Assembly (NCBI GenBank): GCA_964611635.1
Contig: CAZTAS010000330.1
Coordinates: 1-5,592 of the forward strand
DNA from: JAFDED01 sp964611635
GTDB taxonomy: Bacteria; Desulfobacterota; JAFDED01
Direction: 5' to 3'
Length of the DNA: 5,592 bases
Shown here: one piece after another, positions 5,440 to 5,592 of the stretch
How positions within the stretch are numbered: the first letter of the stretch is position 1
Layout: the number at the start of each line of letters is the position of its first letter
Position numbers and translations under genes: made by a program
Notes under the pieces: generated by a model
Databases searched by the model: none
What the model was told of the DNA's origin: nothing
The model's input: the letters and a program-made list of their open reading frames with translations, nothing else

Positions 5440-5469
5440 TATATAAACAAGAAAACAGGTTTTTGTCAA
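5440..5469 (-). promoter_or_regulatory. Sigma70-type promoter for the GGT leader
   Basis: A perfect -35 TTGACA (5464-5469 on the minus strand) is followed at 18 nt by TATATA (5440-5445), or at 17 nt by TTATAT (5441-5446). Transcription would start near 5433, about 420 nt before the GGT start codon. The leader from 5433 to 5270 is strongly pyrimidine-rich in the RNA, and I see no recognisable gene or aptamer in that stretch. Confidence 0.6.
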
Positions 5470-5491
5470 GAAAAAAATCTGAAATTATGCC

Positions 5492-5513
5492 CTGACTTTG
5501 TCCCAACAGTCAG
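5492..5513. promoter_or_regulatory. Inverted repeat between divergent promoters, possible operator
   Basis: CTGACT (5492-5497) and AGTCAG (5508-5513) form a dyad with a 10-bp gap. The arms extend to 8 bp if one base is bulged. It lies 22 bp upstream of the minus-strand -35 and about 50 bp from the plus-strand -35, a reasonable place for a shared regulator to bind. No matching known operator is recognised. Confidence 0.25.
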
Positions 5514-5563
5514 ACGCAGCATCATGAGCAGACATCATAATTATAGAAAACGACATTAATTAG

Positions 5564-5592
5564 TTGACATACAGGTTATATTAATATATAAT
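5564..5592 (+). promoter_or_regulatory. Perfect-consensus sigma70 promoter pointing rightward
   Basis: TTGACA (5564-5569), exactly 17 bp, then TATAAT (5587-5592), the last base of the window. All 12 consensus bases and the optimal spacing are present. It would drive a gene beyond the right edge, divergent from GGT. Confidence 0.75.

Noticed and set aside
5492..5513. The CTGACT/AGTCAG dyad as a minus-strand terminator, since a T-run follows it
   Set aside because: The T-run is about 17 nt from the stem and overlaps the promoter region, and no gene ends there.

Overview
The window reads as a chromosomal segment from a Gram-negative bacterium. A deltaproteobacterium (Desulfobacterota) would fit, judged from the mix of an SSS-family transporter, a REP-associated transposase with its repeats and a GEMM-type riboswitch; this is a weak, family-level inference. 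All confidently coding genes lie on the minus strand. Base composition is uneven: roughly the first 2 kb (symporter and its downstream neighbour) is visibly GC-rich, while the gamma-glutamyltransferase gene and everything to its right is AT-rich. The middle is a short patch of mobile-element debris.

Layout, left to right. At 1-217 (-) there is the first 72 codons of an unidentified protein that runs off the left edge. At 338-1933 (-) lies a sodium:solute symporter. Its own leader (about 1934-2052) has a good sigma70-type promoter and an intrinsic terminator just before the start codon, with alternative hairpins that could make it an attenuator. At 2058-2237 (+) is a broken piece of a tyrosine recombinase. 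At 2263-2992 a RAYT transposase gene is flanked by two inverted, nearly identical 48-bp REP-like palindromic units. From 2993 to 3300 there is only a possible coding remnant and a perfect 16-bp hairpin. At 3301-5013 (-) is a full-length, exported gamma-glutamyltransferase (GGT) with all main catalytic motifs.

The region upstream of GGT (5014-5592) is the most interesting part. A minus-strand promoter near 5440-5469 would make a leader of about 420 nt. This leader contains, in order, a 10-codon ORF with a good ribosome binding site, a strong intrinsic terminator that starts at the ORF's stop codon, a GEMM-I-like (cyclic-di-GMP-I class) riboswitch aptamer, and then the GGT ribosome binding site. 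A terminator placed before the aptamer, rather than after it, is unusual. A perfect-consensus promoter (TTGACA-17-TATAAT) at the extreme right edge points rightward, so the unseen neighbour is divergent and the terminator is not simply the end of that neighbour.

Functionally, the two full enzymes/transporters could both serve use of peptides or amino-acid derivatives: GGT hydrolyses gamma-glutamyl compounds in the periplasm and an SSS carrier could import a product. They are separated by mobile DNA and have separate promoters, so this link is only a suggestion. No CRISPR array, tRNA or rRNA was seen, and no wholly new multi-gene system is visible.
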